NCBI GenBank assembly: GCA_022606135.1
Contig: JABYQN010000012.1
Location: 1,054,001-1,118,000, forward strand
Direction of reading: 5' to 3'
From: Fomes fomentarius
Lineage: Eukaryota > Basidiomycota > Agaricomycetes > Polyporales > Polyporaceae
DNA length: 64,000 nucleotides
How positions within the stretch are numbered: position 1 is the stretch's first letter; every line of letters begins with the position of its first letter. The notes under the pieces are model-generated. The model saw only the letters and a program-made list of their open reading frames with translations. It was not told where the DNA came from and ran no database searches. This document shows positions 1 through 11,396 of this stretch, piece by piece. Position numbers and translations under genes: made by a program.

Positions 1-701
1 GGTAGGTTAGCTTCTGCGACATCCATGTATAGCGACAAACAACTCACCCTAGGGAGGCTCAGCCTTGCAATGCGCCGCGCACACTCCGCACAGTCCGAGT
101 CACCCATCCCCGACAGGTGACTGTACCAGAAAGGCGTTGACTCATCTACCTGTCTCCCTGCGTCCAATTGGTACGGCTTACTGGGAGCGGCAGGAGTCTG
201 AGCAGTACGCGACGCGAACGTCGGGTGCCACCAGGTGGGCTTATACACCGACGGGGCGGCTGGCCATTATGAGCATGCTCGTGGTACTAGAAGGTGGCGG
301 TCTGAGGCAAGGTGGGGAGTGCGCAGAAAGTATGAGACGTACTTGGTATGAGCGTCAGCCATGTTATACGACGTGCATGATGAGGGGAGGTGGTGATAGG
401 GTATGTGGAACGTGCACGCCGTGGTTTTTGACACCTGCGCCGCAGTGGAATACATCGGCGCATCGTCCAGGACAACCTTCTGTTCAAGTTACTCGTGTTA
501 GTAGTGAGAAAGAGTGGACATCATATCAGAGCTCACCTGAGAACTGAGGATGTCCACGACAGTCCGTCGTGAATGAACGAGGACGGACTGGATGAGGTGC
601 ACCGTGTCTTCACCCTCTAGCTCTAGCTACCGTATAGGCGTGTGTCTGAGAGCGCAGCTCAACTCTTGAAAGAGAAAAGCTTTGTAGAGGGGAGCGGACA
701 T
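1..701 (-). pseudogene. Gene 1 relic in A1 (MSAPLYNALLF family, unknown function)
   Basis: Reading leftward, an ATG at 701 opens MSAPLYKAFLFQELSC after a TATA-like box near 740-750. A GT-AG intron near 485-545 follows, then an exon containing YSTAAQVSK and, in another frame, the motif block KPTWWHPTFASRT and STPFWYSHLSGMGDSD. The first exon carries an in-frame stop after the first two dozen codons, and an extra base before the KPTWW block shifts frame, so this copy is not translatable as one protein. The 3' exons run off the window's left edge. I do not recognise the family; no transmembrane or catalytic motif is evident. Other copies lie at 5340-6028, 34005-34632, 48657-49480 and 53387-54065. 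Confidence 0.55.
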
Positions 702-1839
702 GGTGGTACTGAAGAAAGAGCTGTCCGTCAACTGACTCGGATCTTATACCGACGCGGCTGGTGTCTATCAGGTGGAGGTTGGCACCAGTTCGGCAGAGGC
801 TGGACATCCCGTTCTCGTCAGCTCTTTGGCGGGCGAACAAGGGACGCTCCTATTCGGTTCCTGGGCGCTGTGTTCCTCTTGGTTGCATTTCACATCTGAC
901 GATCTGGAATGATAAGACGACAGGGAACCGCTCTTGGATGCTAGGTTCGCAGAAGGAGAACAGCGCCCGAGTACTAGGAATGATTCACAGACAGTGCGGA
1001 TGCGTCGAGAATGCCCAAAGAAATGAAGTTGGGCGCTCCTTGTTCCGATACTACAGGCTTGGCAGACACGCACGGTACTCTGGAGGCTGGAGATAAAGGG
1101 TGTGATCGCGGTGATAGTGAGCATGTTCGGCACTGGTGGCATCATCGGAAGAAACGACGAGTGCCAAAGTCGGTTACGCATCCCAGCCACAAAGACAAAG
1201 AAAGACAAATAATCGAGCGCCAGCGTGGTGGCGCCTCTCTGAGTCTCTTCAACGTTCAAATTCATCGCCAACCTCTGTTCTAGAACCAACACGAGACTGT
1301 AACTCCATGGTACCCCTTGTAAATGATGTACAAGATGCTTATGGTGATCATAACCCGGGACGATGCAACACTGACCTTGGTCCTCAAACAAGTTTCTTCA
1401 TTTTATTTTTCGCTAGCTAGCAGCGGCCTTCTGCACCGCGGCTTGTTTCGTCATGTCAGTTACCGCCAACAAAGTCGCTTACCATCTGTGATTTAATTTG
1501 ACCTAGTTCAGAATGCCACACATCATGCTCACCTCCGGCTTTCATTCTGGACCAGCCTGAGCTTGAATACTCCACGTCTACCTCGGGCTACCCCTCAGTC
1601 TGGTCACAAATTCAACCCTCTACCGTCGCTCGGAAACCATGCCACCTGGAGAGCACGATAATCACATGCCAGGCTGTTTGCTGACGCTATCAGGGTGCCA
1701 CTCGGATACCCCAAGTGGCAAGTAAAAACTACTCAGCTTCTCTTTATGACATTTCCGCCGCAGTGGCGTGCGGCACGCTTTGGCCTAACCACCATTCGGG
1801 GTCGAGCGCTTGCGCTTTGGCCGCCTCGTGTCCCTCGGG

Positions 1840-1848
1840 TATATAAGG
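1840..1848 (+). promoter_or_regulatory. TATA box of the A-unit rightward gene
   Basis: TATATAAGG sits in a block ending in a CT-rich leader before 1940. The same block with TATA is present in A2 (near 36416), inverted in A3 (near 47513) and inverted in A4 (near 57253). Preservation of promoter block and leader in all four copies is stronger than preservation of the reading frames downstream. Confidence 0.6.
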
Positions 1849-1939
1849 TCACCTGGTTTCGCTTCACCTCTCTCACCAGAACCACCACCACCTCCTCTTC
1901 TTTCCTTCCTCCGGCACTCGACACTGTTCAATTTCAGCT

Positions 1940-4365
1940 TATGGCGCATCCTCGACAACGACTATGGCGCTTACAAGGCACTATCATACGCCCTGTGTGC
2001 GTCGCCACTCGCGGTTGTGGTTGACTTCTCCGGTCAGGCCTCATACTCGACGTCCTCAAGATCCAGCAACATGGCTACACCTCTACCGACATCCTCCGGA
2101 CAAGGTAGCTTGCGATATCTGATCATGCCTATAATACCAGTATCGCACCTCACAGTCACATCCGCCGTTGAGCCTGGTTAGCCGCCACTGGCAGACACTG
2201 ATTAGGTAAGTCGGTTCACATATCCACTTTTTAGTCATGAATTTACATCCCTCTCGCCACCATAGACAAAGAATCCAAAGTAGGCCGGGTTAGGACACTC
2301 ATGCAGGCGTGGGATGTCAACAAGGACTGGTGAGTTGCACGTGCCCAGCTCGCGATGTTGACCGCCCTCTTCGCAGCAAGACCTCGACCCGGACACAACG
2401 CAAGAACAATGGGATGCAGAGTCAAGGTATGACCCCATAGCTTCATGCCACCCATACTTCAGAGGCTGATGCTACCTTAGTTGAGGATAACCAAGCAGAT
2501 GGGTTACCGACCTGGTCTTGGTGAGCCGCACGCCGCCAGCTCCCGTGTTGACGATTCTCTCGATAGCAAGACATCTGCAATCAGAATTCGGCCATGTCTG
2601 TCCTGCCTATGGAGACATCCGGCATGGGTCGAGATGGGGACTGCTCTGAGGTATGGTCCCCCCCTGCTCTCGTATTCATCACAGGCTGAGCACGTCGCCA
2701 CACAGTCCGTGGTCAATTCTGCCTCAAGCCCTGCGGTGATCTGTGGTGCGTAAAAGCCGTTGACGTTATGGCGCACAACTCACATGCTTCGCAGAGGGTG
2801 AATTGTGTGCATCAAGCTCGACGTCCAGCTTGAAGCCCTGCGTGCAGGAACGTCGACCCTTCACCAAGCATCAGCTTCGACTCTACTTCGTTCGAAATTG
2901 GGATCATCAACGGCGACGTCCGTGAGCAAGAACGGCGTCGTAGTCAACTGAGGTACGTCTATGATCAAATCGCACCCTATATACGCCACATATGACCACT
3001 TCAACAGATATTCCGACAAAGATGTGCCGATTCCTGAGCAAGCAGGACAAGCATCAACGATTGCTCGAGCATGAGGAAACAGACAATGTCGCGATCACGA
3101 GCGAACAAGATCAACGACGCATATGTTCTCATAGTCAAACACATTTGCATCCCGACTTCACAAGAAACGTTCACGATACCTCCGCAATTGAACTTGCCGT
3201 CGCATGCACATGACTACTGAAGGACAGATGAAATGTATACGACATCTCGGGGCCCTGATGATGATTCGGACGACTATCTTGACGGCGCGGTTCCTTCACT
3301 ACAACGACGGGATCAACAGCGAAGAACAGTCGACTCACTTGAGCTTCCCAGATACTCCTAGGTTTCAGCGGCATCTGGTCGATTCTCGATAACACCTGTG
3401 CATCTACAACACGTCAAGGACTGACTCTCCACTCAAACGGACGCCCTCAACACCGGTAGCAATCGGAACCTGTCCAGTCTGACTCTCAAGCATTTAGGGT
3501 GTCTCACCTGAGGCCATGGGAGTACTATATCAGGCGTGTGGACGACACTCGGGACTCTTGATCCTGACTCGGACGACATGCTGTGGTTTTGACGACTTAC
3601 TTACCAACATCATCGGGATCGGCAGCCACTAGAGCATCGCAGATATCACCATGCATTAGCAGATTACTCGAGGCCGTATACTAGCATACTCAGGAGCGCA
3701 GTATACGACATCTCGGGTCTCACTAACTCCAACTCGGACGACAAGCGCGACACATCCTTAGTGCCGATCTACTCAGCGGACACCCGGACTACGTCAGCGC
3801 TCAATCTTCTCATGGGCTTCGACGACAGCACGACTTCCCACAACTCAGCGAGCTGACCCGGACCACGGACGCATCTGCACGACTTCCCCAGCTGAATCTC
3901 CGACCTCTATGGCCGGCTCTAGGAACGATACTTTGACCGAAGCAGTCTGCAGTGTACGACTGAGACCTGACTCTAATAGACGCACGCTCAGCTCGTTGAA
4001 CCTGGCTGTTATCCTTTCTCGGGAATTTGGCCGACCTACTCACCGAACACCTGGACCACGTCGGCAGACTTGGTCGAAAGGACGACTTGTTGCGCTGCGC
4101 GGCCTCTCGGTACTTCTACGACGTCGCGGATTCCCGACTTGCACTCCGACTTTCCCGGCTGATGGCCCCCACTCAGAACCATACCTCCGTACGACAAGGA
4201 CCTGCCCGGGCTATTCGACGCTTGTTCAGCACGGCCGCGTTCAAGACATCCGGCTTGCACATCTGGACCGGCCTTCATCTGGCGCAACGTCCTACGGCGG
4301 AACTGACGCGTGATTCGACATGTCTTCTCAGACATCACTCCATTGGAATCGCCCACTAGTTCTAT
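1940..4365 (+). pseudogene. A-unit rightward gene relic, Asp/Ser-rich, intron-split (A1)
   Basis: Downstream of the TATA at 1840 lies a run of short segments flanked by good GT-AG signals, for example introns near 2105-2151, 2211-2267, 2322-2380 and 2431-2499. Early sequence reads as LWRILDNDYGAYKALSYAL in one frame. Later parts encode repeated Asp/Ser modules such as NDSDDYLDGAVLHYNDGIN (frame-broken here, open in A3) and SNSDDKR. Stops and frameshifts interrupt every frame in this copy. No family is recognised. The exon-like structure plus decay fits an old gene duplicated with its promoter; a non-coding transcript is an alternative. Confidence 0.4.
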
Positions 4366-5339
4366 ATTGTTCAGTTATCGTTACATAGAAAAGTAGTAGT
4401 AGTCCGTAAGGACCGGTTTCGAGGCGGTCACGCAACAGACCCTCGATTCAAGACGCTGGCCCCGAGGTACGGTCGACCGGACTTGTGGTCGTTCCTGGCG
4501 CAGGCCTCTTCGTGGCCCTCGGGACTAGTACCCGCGACCTCTGCGGGGAAGCCAACGTGCGCCGAAACTTCGTGTCCGAGTCCGAGTTTTCCTATTAGTA
4601 CATGGCTAATGTGTATAGATGGGGCCTTAGTATACACCCGGACAATGAGACCAGTGTCTTGTACTCGGATTGTACTTCAACCTTCCTGTCGAGCCGTGGT
4701 GTAGCCCAGCATGATAAACGGAAGGCATGTTGTTCGTTCTCCTCGACGCTCATATCCCCGCGCACATGCCTTCGTAAACATGACGGATGCAGCCATCACG
4801 GCCTCAAGCGCTCCTCCGAATCATTTCCTAAATTCCGATTCTATGAAACCACCATCCACTTACTGACTACCCCTCAGCGAAACCGGGCTCTGCGAACTTC
4901 AACTCAACCAGCAAGCCCTCGAGGTCAATTATGTTTGTCGTCCTCTGAGCTTCAATGTTTACCGCCATATGTTTGAAACGGCGATTGTCCGCGAACACAC
5001 CCTGGCGACATACCAATCCATCTTCTTCGGCCCTTTGATACTAAATGACATATGGATACAACATCCCTTGGCACGACGATTGTATTTCTGCCAACTAATC
5101 TATACTACAAAGTGAGAAGTTCGACTGTAGTACTGAGTAGTATCTTACTATTTCCACCACGCACACCTGCGCTCATGTCTATATGATTCCTGCAAATCGA
5201 AGCTGTAAGCGGTGCAATGGACATGACACGCACCTGTGGCGACAACGCGTTAAACGGAGCTAGTCCGAGACAGTCGATAAGGATCCCGAAGTAGGCGGTC
5301 GCTGTCATGATGGTCAGCTTCAGTATCTAATAAAATAAC

Positions 5340-6028
5340 ACAAGGGCCTTACCATTCGGAGGCTCAGCCTTGCAATGCGCCGCGCACACTCCGCACAGTC
5401 CGAGTCACCCGTCCCTGACAGATGACTTGACCAGAAAGGCGTTGGCTCGTCTACCTGTCTTCCTGCGTCCTCATGAGGACGACTTACTAGGAGCGGTAGG
5501 AGCCTGAGCGATACGCGACGCGAACGTCGGATGCCACCAGGTGGGCTTATACTCGACGGGACGGCTGGCCATGATGAGCATGCTCGTGGTACTATCAAGC
5601 AGTGGCGGTTTGAGGCAACGTAGGGAATGCGCAGAGAATATGAGACGTACGCGGGATGAGCCCCAGCCACACCATACGACGTGCACGATAGGGGGAGGTG
5701 GTGATGGGATAGTGGAACCGCGCACGCGGTAGGTTCCGTCTGGAGAGGACGAGAACCTTTGGACAACTGCGCCACAGTGGGATACAGCGGCGCGTTGTGC
5801 AGGACAACCCTCTGTTACCCGTGTCAGTGGTGACAGACTCGATAGGAAATCATGATAGTGAGCTCACCTGAGAGTTGAGGATGTCCGTTACAGTCCGTCG
5901 CGAATGAACGAGGACAGACTAGATGAGGTGTAGCGTGTCTTCACCCTCTAGCTCTAGCCATATGGACGTGTGTGTGAGAGCGCCGTTCAACTCTAAAAGA
6001 GAAGAGCGTTGTAGAGGGGAGCGGACAT
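5340..6028 (-). pseudogene. Gene 1 relic in B1
   Basis: ATG at 6028 (leftward) opens MSAPLYNALLF and meets an in-frame TAG at codon 12. A GT-AG intron follows near 5806-5868. The next exon reads SKGSRPLQTEPTACAV and further on SHHHLPLSCTSYG. The KPTWWHPTFAS block at about 5530-5550 is open but ends in a stop at a small palindrome (TCCTCATGAGGA, 5470-5481). A TATA-like box (TTTATACC as read on plus) lies near 6070. The same stop after LLF occurs in A2 and B2, so that lesion is inherited by several copies. Confidence 0.5.
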
Positions 6029-6494
6029 GGTGGAGCTGAAGACAGAGTACTCCGTCAACTGGCTCGTGTTTTATACCGAAGCGGGTGGCACATGTCAGGC
6101 GGAGGCTGGAATGAGCTCAGCAGAGGCTGGACATCCCGGGTCTCGTCAGCTCTTTGGCGGGCGAACAAGGGATGGTCCATACTCGGTTCCTCGGCACTGC
6201 GTGCTCTCGTCTTTTCGGGCTACATCTGACATTCTAGACGAGATGACAGAGAATCGGTTATTCGGTAGCGAACGGAAGAACACCCGAGCACTCAGAGAAG
6301 ATGCCCGAGGAGATAGATAAAATGCAGATGGGCGCGACTCCAGCCCTTATAAGTTATATGACAGAAATTGGAATACTTTCCTGGCGAAGCTCTTGAGTCG
6401 ATAAGGATGCGTCGTGAATGAAGGATCAAGCGGGCGAAGCTTCGACCATGTTGCAGTTCAGGTTGGTTGTTCAAGTGCTCTTTGTTTGTGCGGG

Positions 6495-6676
6495 TCATTG
6501 TGCTTGCGCCTGCCTCCGTTTCCTCACCTCATACACCATAACCTTGACCTCCACCTGCGTCGCCCTCAGCTTCGCAAACGCGACCTGCCTATCGTCTTCA
6601 TCAGCCCAGATAGCCCGCTTGAGGGATTAAACTGCTGCCTGTCGTTCCTCCAGCTTTTGCGTCCTTGGCGGGCGGC
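6495..6676 (-). pseudogene. Coiled-coil terminal exon relic (B1)
   Basis: This 182-nt segment matches the 182-nt exon at 52731-52912 in B2, with the same acceptor (CTATAG) and the same final TGA. It reads RPPRTQKLEERQ, then a TAA stop where B2 has a Lys codon, then continues ATQVEVKVM. The Lys/Glu/Arg/Gln-rich composition suggests a short coiled coil at the C-terminus of a larger protein whose upstream exons I could not assign. Equal length but an internal stop makes B1 the non-functional copy. Confidence 0.45.
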
Positions 6677-7396
6677 CTATAGGAGAAAGGGTTGCAGTGT
6701 AGCGGGCGACGGGAGTGGGATTGAGATACAGACTGACAACGGTAGGGGTCGCAATAATATTGGCGATACCTGGACTTCAAAACTAGCTATACCAAGTCGA
6801 CCTCATCCTGTCATTCACTCCGATTAGTTGAACTAGAGTCTAGACATTGGACGATAGATGAACGGCATGTTCGATAAGCAGAAGGATGGGCAGCGGCGGA
6901 GGGTGTTGACCCGGTCCGCCCAATGGCAAACTTGGATCGGCAATCACGGCGTTCGGGCCGGTATCCCTCGGCGTCTCTGGGCGTCCGAGTCTGAGCCAGC
7001 TTCGTTCAGGTTTCGAGTTGTCCAGTGTCCACCTCAGTGCTCACGTCGTTGCCAGTTTTCCTTGCCTCACTCAATTCTAGATCTAATCTGCGCTAGACGC
7101 AATCTATGAGCCTTCGACGCATTCACACACCTCGATCAGCTCCTCAAGCTCCTGTATCAACGGCCAACCTTGAACCACCAGCCGACTTGAAGCGACCCTG
7201 AGGGATCTCCGTGCTGGTCCCATTCTGAACTGGTGAAATTCGCGCGATCCTCAATGGCTGAATCCGCGACGCTATCCGACATACATATTTCCATCGACCC
7301 CTAGTTGAGGGAACAAGTCCACCCTTCCCCCTTACCATCACCATCTCTACTGCTGCGCAGTCTCCTCCTACGAACTTTGTCTTGACATCTACCGCC

Positions 7397-8125
7397 ATGA
7401 ACCCTCCTGCTTATCTCTACACTGTCAACGAGTATGGCCAGCTTCCTTACGAGCTCACTCACCGCCCGTCGCCCTTCTCGGCGCCATACCCCTTCGCCTC
7501 TGCTTCCTCCTATCCTCGCTTTTTCGTCCCGGCTGGACCTCCGCCCATGCGCATGGACACGACCGGCCTGGAAAGCAAGTCCACTGCCGCCTCCTTCCTC
7601 GACCTCGACCGTCAACTCGTCGACTCGGAGAAGCAGCCGCAAGAGCTTGTCTCAAGTGTTCCTAAGCAAGATACAAGTGAGCGTCAGCCTAACGTGTGGT
7701 TTGCAGAGGAGGATTGGCTGGCGGGTGGTGAGGTAGAGGTGGAGGTGGAGATGGCCCCTAACTTCCCTAGGTATCCTACGCTGGCCGAGGAACACCAAGA
7801 ACCGACTACGATCAAGGTCCGAACTGAAGTGAAGGCTGAAGAGGAGGAGGACGTTCTGATGGAAGTGGTGAGTACGGTGAGTCTGGAGGTCGTGAACGGG
7901 TCGCAGGCACAATTGCCTTTGCCAACGAGCCTCAAACGTGCACGGTGCACCGAAGATCCCAAGGTGACGGCGGCGCCGCGCAAGCGTCCGCGGACACAAG
8001 CGTACACCAGCAAGATCAAGGTTCAACAGGAGTGGTTGGCACAAGGCTTCGCCAAAGTCAAGACTGCTCTGAACAGACTGGCTCCTAGCCGGCTGCCACG
8101 GCCGACGCGTACTTTGCGCGCATGA
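7397..8125 (+). CDS. P1: 242-aa protein of unknown function, B1 copy
   Basis: Single open frame from the ATG in a good context (accgccATG) to TGA. It starts MNPPAYLYTVNEYGQLPYEL. The N-terminal third is Pro/Tyr/Phe-rich, a central stretch is acidic (VEVEVE followed by an EEEED run), and the C-terminus is basic with a nuclear-localisation-like KRPRTQ and an amphipathic QQEWLAQGFAKVKTALNRL. There is no signal peptide or TM segment. The B2 copy (51234-51962) is also exactly 729 nt: one codon lost in the acidic run and one gained before the CTED motif cancel out. That pattern suggests the frame is maintained. The tail after the TGA has intron-like signals, so a spliced, longer C-terminus is possible. 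Function not inferred. Confidence 0.6.
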   Translation: MNPPAYLYTVNEYGQLPYELTHRPSPFSAPYPFASASSYPRFFVPAGPPPMRMDTTGLESKSTAASFLDLDRQLVDSEKQPQELVSSVPKQDTSERQPNVWFAEEDWLAGGEVEVEVEMAPNFPRYPTLAEEHQEPTTIKVRTEVKAEEEEDVLMEVVSTVSLEVVNGSQAQLPLPTSLKRARCTEDPKVTAAPRKRPRTQAYTSKIKVQQEWLAQGFAKVKTALNRLAPSRLPRPTRTLRA

Positions 8126-8886
8126 TCGCCGACCAGTGAGTATCATATATGGTTCTCTGTCGTCATTGCTCGGGCTGATATGCCTTGGTTAGTGGCGATC
8201 GAACAGACTGTCTGGTTCCCGGACTCGGATTGTTGTGGCTCTGTTGTATTTTGCATGGACTTGGACTGGACTGGGACATGTTGTATTGCTCTCGGACTCG
8301 GACTCGTTGCTACTAACGATCATTCTTTTACAGGATAGTGGGGCAGGCGCACGGTCGTCGTGTTGCTGATGGTCACTGGGCTAGTCGGTGGAGGGAGTGG
8401 CTGCTCTCTATCCGGCATGTTCAGCGTTGACTGCCCTGCGACGCAAAGTTCCCTTTGTTTGTCGGTGAGCACTACTCTCTTCCCGCCGCGATGGACTGTG
8501 TGGCTAACGGTATGCGATCCCCTCCAGTTTGTATCTGATTTCTTTGTATCGCGAATGTATGCTTTGGATGCCCGCTGGCAGGGCTTAAGTCGGAACAACA
8601 TCGTGTGCAGCCTGCGCTCCGTTTCTCAAGCTTCCGTATCATTTTTATCTCACTCCATGTATGAATGTAAGCCATAGAGCGTGCTGTATTCGGTGCAAGA
8701 CTTCACGTCGTCTAAACCTCGCTTCCTTTCCATGTAGACATGTCAAACCAGAATCTAGCTGTGTCCGAACACTCTGGGCAGGTAAGCTGTCATGGCATGC
8801 CATGTGGACGCCTAGTGCAGCACGTGTGACGTCATGGCATCTGCGTCATTGAGGAGACGAGGAGCTGAGCTACGGACGCGAGCCCT

Positions 8887-8894
8887 CATATAAG
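8887..8894 (+). promoter_or_regulatory. TATA box of the Ish1-repeat gene
   Basis: CATATAAG lies about 75 nt upstream of the ATG at 8965, followed by a CT-rich leader. It lies just outside repeat unit B1, so this gene keeps its own promoter. Confidence 0.5.
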
Positions 8895-8964
8895 ACGACG
8901 GGTTCACCTTGCGTCACCCAAAATTCTGTTCCTCTTTCTCTCTGTGTTGCGACTGCCGACTACC

Positions 8965-10586
8965 ATGAGACTGACTTTCATCTTGCTCACCCTCGCTGCG
9001 GGCTCTGCCGTCCACGCCTCCTGGTTCAGCGGCAACGACAACAAGCCTGCAGGTACATCTTCACAATGCACATCTCTAACGAGCCGCAGCCGCTGATACC
9101 ACGCACCCTAGAATACACCACATGGTCAGCCCAAGAACTCCAGGGGTGGCTCGACGCCCACAATATCCCCTACCCCTCCGATACTCCTTCTCAAGCCGAC
9201 CTCCAAGCCGCCGTCAAGGCAAACTGGGACTCCGCCTCGTCGTGGACGTCCGACCAGTACAACAAGGCCCAAGTCGCGTTCTCGAACCTCAAGGGCGACG
9301 CGTTCGACACCTGGGACGAGTCGCGTCTGCGTGAGTTCCTCCTTGAGCAGGGCGTGGTCAATCCGTCTGGCCCGTGCGAGCAGCTCGCCCTCCTCGCCAA
9401 GCAGAAGTGGCGGCAGTACTCGGTCGCGGCGAGCGCATACAGCAAGACCGCCGCATCAGGCGCGAGTTCCTTGTCCAGCACCGCATCCGCACGGGCGAGC
9501 ACTGCGATCTATGGCGACTCGTTGCACCAAGCCTCGAAGTCTGCGTCGTCGGTAGCTGTTCAGGCTACCGAGAACGTCGCCAAGGCTCTCGATGACAGTC
9601 AAGACTACGTCTACTCAACGTAGGTAATCAGTCTCTAATCTAAATGACTGTCTGACAGTCACTTCTCTGTAGCTGGGATGACAACCGTATGCGCACTTAC
9701 CTCCAGGAGCATGGCATCATTGAGCCTCCTGCCACTTCTCGGAACAAGCTCCTTGCTAAAATGAGGGAGACCTACGCTGCCGCTGCCAACCCTGCCTGGA
9801 AAGCCTGGTCCGACTCGTACACTCACCAGTGGCTCGTCGACCGCGGTATCATCAATGACAAGGCGACGAAGCAGCGCGAGGACCTGGTCGGTCTGATGGA
9901 GCGCTACTACTATGATGCCAACAGCAAAGTTTGGGACACCTGGAACGACACACAGATGAAGCAATGGCTCATCGACCACAGCATCATCAAGAGTGGCGCT
10001 CAGCTCCAGCGCGAGAAGATGGAGAAGCTTGTTGCGTAAGTTCTCCGCCTTCCTATACCGGTCTCGTGCGTCATTGACCTTCTGCGCTTCCTCCCATAGT
10101 GATAACTACGCGCATGCATACGACACGACCTGGACCGCATGGAAGGATTCTGACATGCGCTCATGGCTCATCGACCACGGCTACATTCGCAGCGACGCTC
10201 AGAAGACACGCGACGACCTCATTAAGTTGATGCAGGACAAATACACTGATGCGTCCTCGCGCACTGCTGCATACCTCACCTGGCCCGATGCTCGTCTTCG
10301 CGCCTACCTGCGCGAGAACGGTTTCGACGACTCCAACCTTCCGACGTCCCGCCCCGATCTTCTACAGGAGGTGCGCATTCGCTGGGTCCAAGCTAATTGG
10401 CAAGCGAGCTCTTTGTGGTACCGTGTTAAAGCTGCCTTCGACTCCGGAGTGGAGATTACCGAGGCCAAGCTTGGTCAGATCCTCGATATCTTGACCGGCG
10501 GTGCTGAGGGTGCCAAGGAGGGTGCCAAGACCGGAGCCCGGGGTGCGAACGAGAAGCATCAAGCGAAGACCAAGGTCGAGTTGTAG
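8965..10586 (+). CDS. Secreted/ER Ish1-repeat (Msc1-type stress) protein
   Basis: Four exons: 8965-9052, 9112-9619, 9673-10035 and 10100-10586, with introns of 59, 53 and 64 nt. The first exon encodes a signal peptide (MRLTFILLTLAAGSAVHAS). The rest is about seven Ish1 (LEM/HeH-like) modules with the signature W-S/D-D-x-x-L-x-x-W/Y-L-x-x-H-G-I, for example AWSDSYTHQWLVDRGI and TWNDTQMKQWLIDH. A lysine/glycine-rich tail follows. Ish1 proteins are known in fission yeast as nuclear-envelope stress proteins and are widespread as tandem-repeat secretory proteins in fungi. The exon 1/2 junction (GCAG+AATAC) was chosen because it keeps frame and gives a normal intron length. No paralogue is seen in the window. 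Confidence 0.85.
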
Positions 10587-11396
10587 GCTGTTCTGGGTCG
10601 GGACTGTACCGTCTCTTTCTTGCCAAAAACCTCTCCTCCCACGTTCCCCAACTTTCTGAAACATTGTTCAATGCGCTGACGATGTCGTTATGGCTACCTA
10701 CTCCTTATATGATGGACGACTAGGTGTACGATTGGCGTATGACCCCTGTACACATACTGTAATGATCACCTGAGTATTCTTGGACCTCGACCTGTGAATG
10801 CATACTTTTGAATTGTATGTTGGATTAGAATCGGTCAGTATTGGATCTAGGCGTGACTGTGCGGTCTATAACTTTTGAAGACCTCAGTTGTGTGCCCAGG
10901 GAATGCACTAGTAAAGTGTGCGCCTCGACGAGTATGAAAGCAAGCCTACAAAGAGGGATGATATATCTCTAGTATGTACAGCGCGGCGGCAGCGCGCCCA
11001 GCGAGAAGACTGCACGGCTACACAACAACACCGTCTACATCTCAGGATATACGATAGCTAGATCACAGCACGCTCGATTACAGACAGGACCAGTCCTCCC
11101 CACTTCTACTTAGGTATGTACGATAGCACTAGGTGCGTTTTTGTGCGTCGATGATTAGTGTGTTTTTGCGTGTGTCCGTATCCAAGAAAGCCGCGGCGTT
11201 GAAGATGCGCATTCGTGCTTCGTGTAAGATCGTGCAAGTAAACCCTGTTGAGAGGAACGGCGGCCGAGCTGAATGGCCGAGGGAGAGAGAGAGAGAGCCC
11301 ATCGAGTACAATGGAGGGGGTGGTGAGGGGAAGCGGGGTATCAAACTGATGTATGGGTGGAGACGTCGAATTTCGGGCACGCGCAGTCCGCCGCGT
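10587..11396. other. Convergent intergenic region
   Basis: Lies between the 3' ends of the Ish1 gene (+) and the permease gene (-). It holds presumed 3' UTRs and a short GC-rich patch near 10980-11010. No additional gene is seen. Confidence 0.5.

Larger units (their letters stand above)
1..5087 (+). repeat. Repeat unit A, copy A1 (left end outside window)
   Basis: First of four A units: A1, A2 at 33780-40391 in the same orientation, A3 at 45270-49500 and A4 at 54800-58010 both inverted. Landmarks shared in order are the block around 50-110, the gene 1 head near 701, a TATA-driven promoter at 1840, a series of GT-AG-bounded exons, and a tail block at 4415-4590 reading into ACGGTCGACCGG. A1 and A3 match closely over most of their length; A2 and A4 are more diverged and carry many small indels. 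The right limit is set where the unit-start motif AACTAATCTATACTAC begins B1. No terminal inverted repeats or target duplications are visible, so whether the unit is mobile or a segmental duplication is open. Confidence 0.7.
5088..8770 (+). repeat. Repeat unit B, copy B1
   Basis: Begins with the same start motif as A2 (AACTAAT..ATACTACAAAG) and shares the gene 1 head with A units. It then carries B-specific sequence: a leftward coiled-coil exon, a rightward 242-codon ORF (P1) and a spliced-looking 3' tail up to about 8770, where similarity to B2 stops after CTGTGTCC. The inverted partner B2 spans about 50580-54310, and the two match closely throughout with scattered small indels. The segment adjoins A1 directly, so A and B are head-to-tail here. 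Confidence 0.7.

Noticed and set aside
768..1391. 207-codon open frame on the minus strand in A1
   Set aside because: Lies in the spacer and promoter between the two A-unit genes; broken into different frames in A3 and A4 and shows no motif. Treated as chance.
4415..4475. Highly conserved A-unit tail resembling a structured RNA or tRNA fragment
   Set aside because: Conserved in A1, A2 and A4 but no foldable arms or Pol III boxes could be demonstrated by eye.
5088..5110. Helitron 3' end (CTAA followed by host T) at unit starts
   Set aside because: No hairpin upstream, no TC start, and no Rep/helicase gene in any unit.
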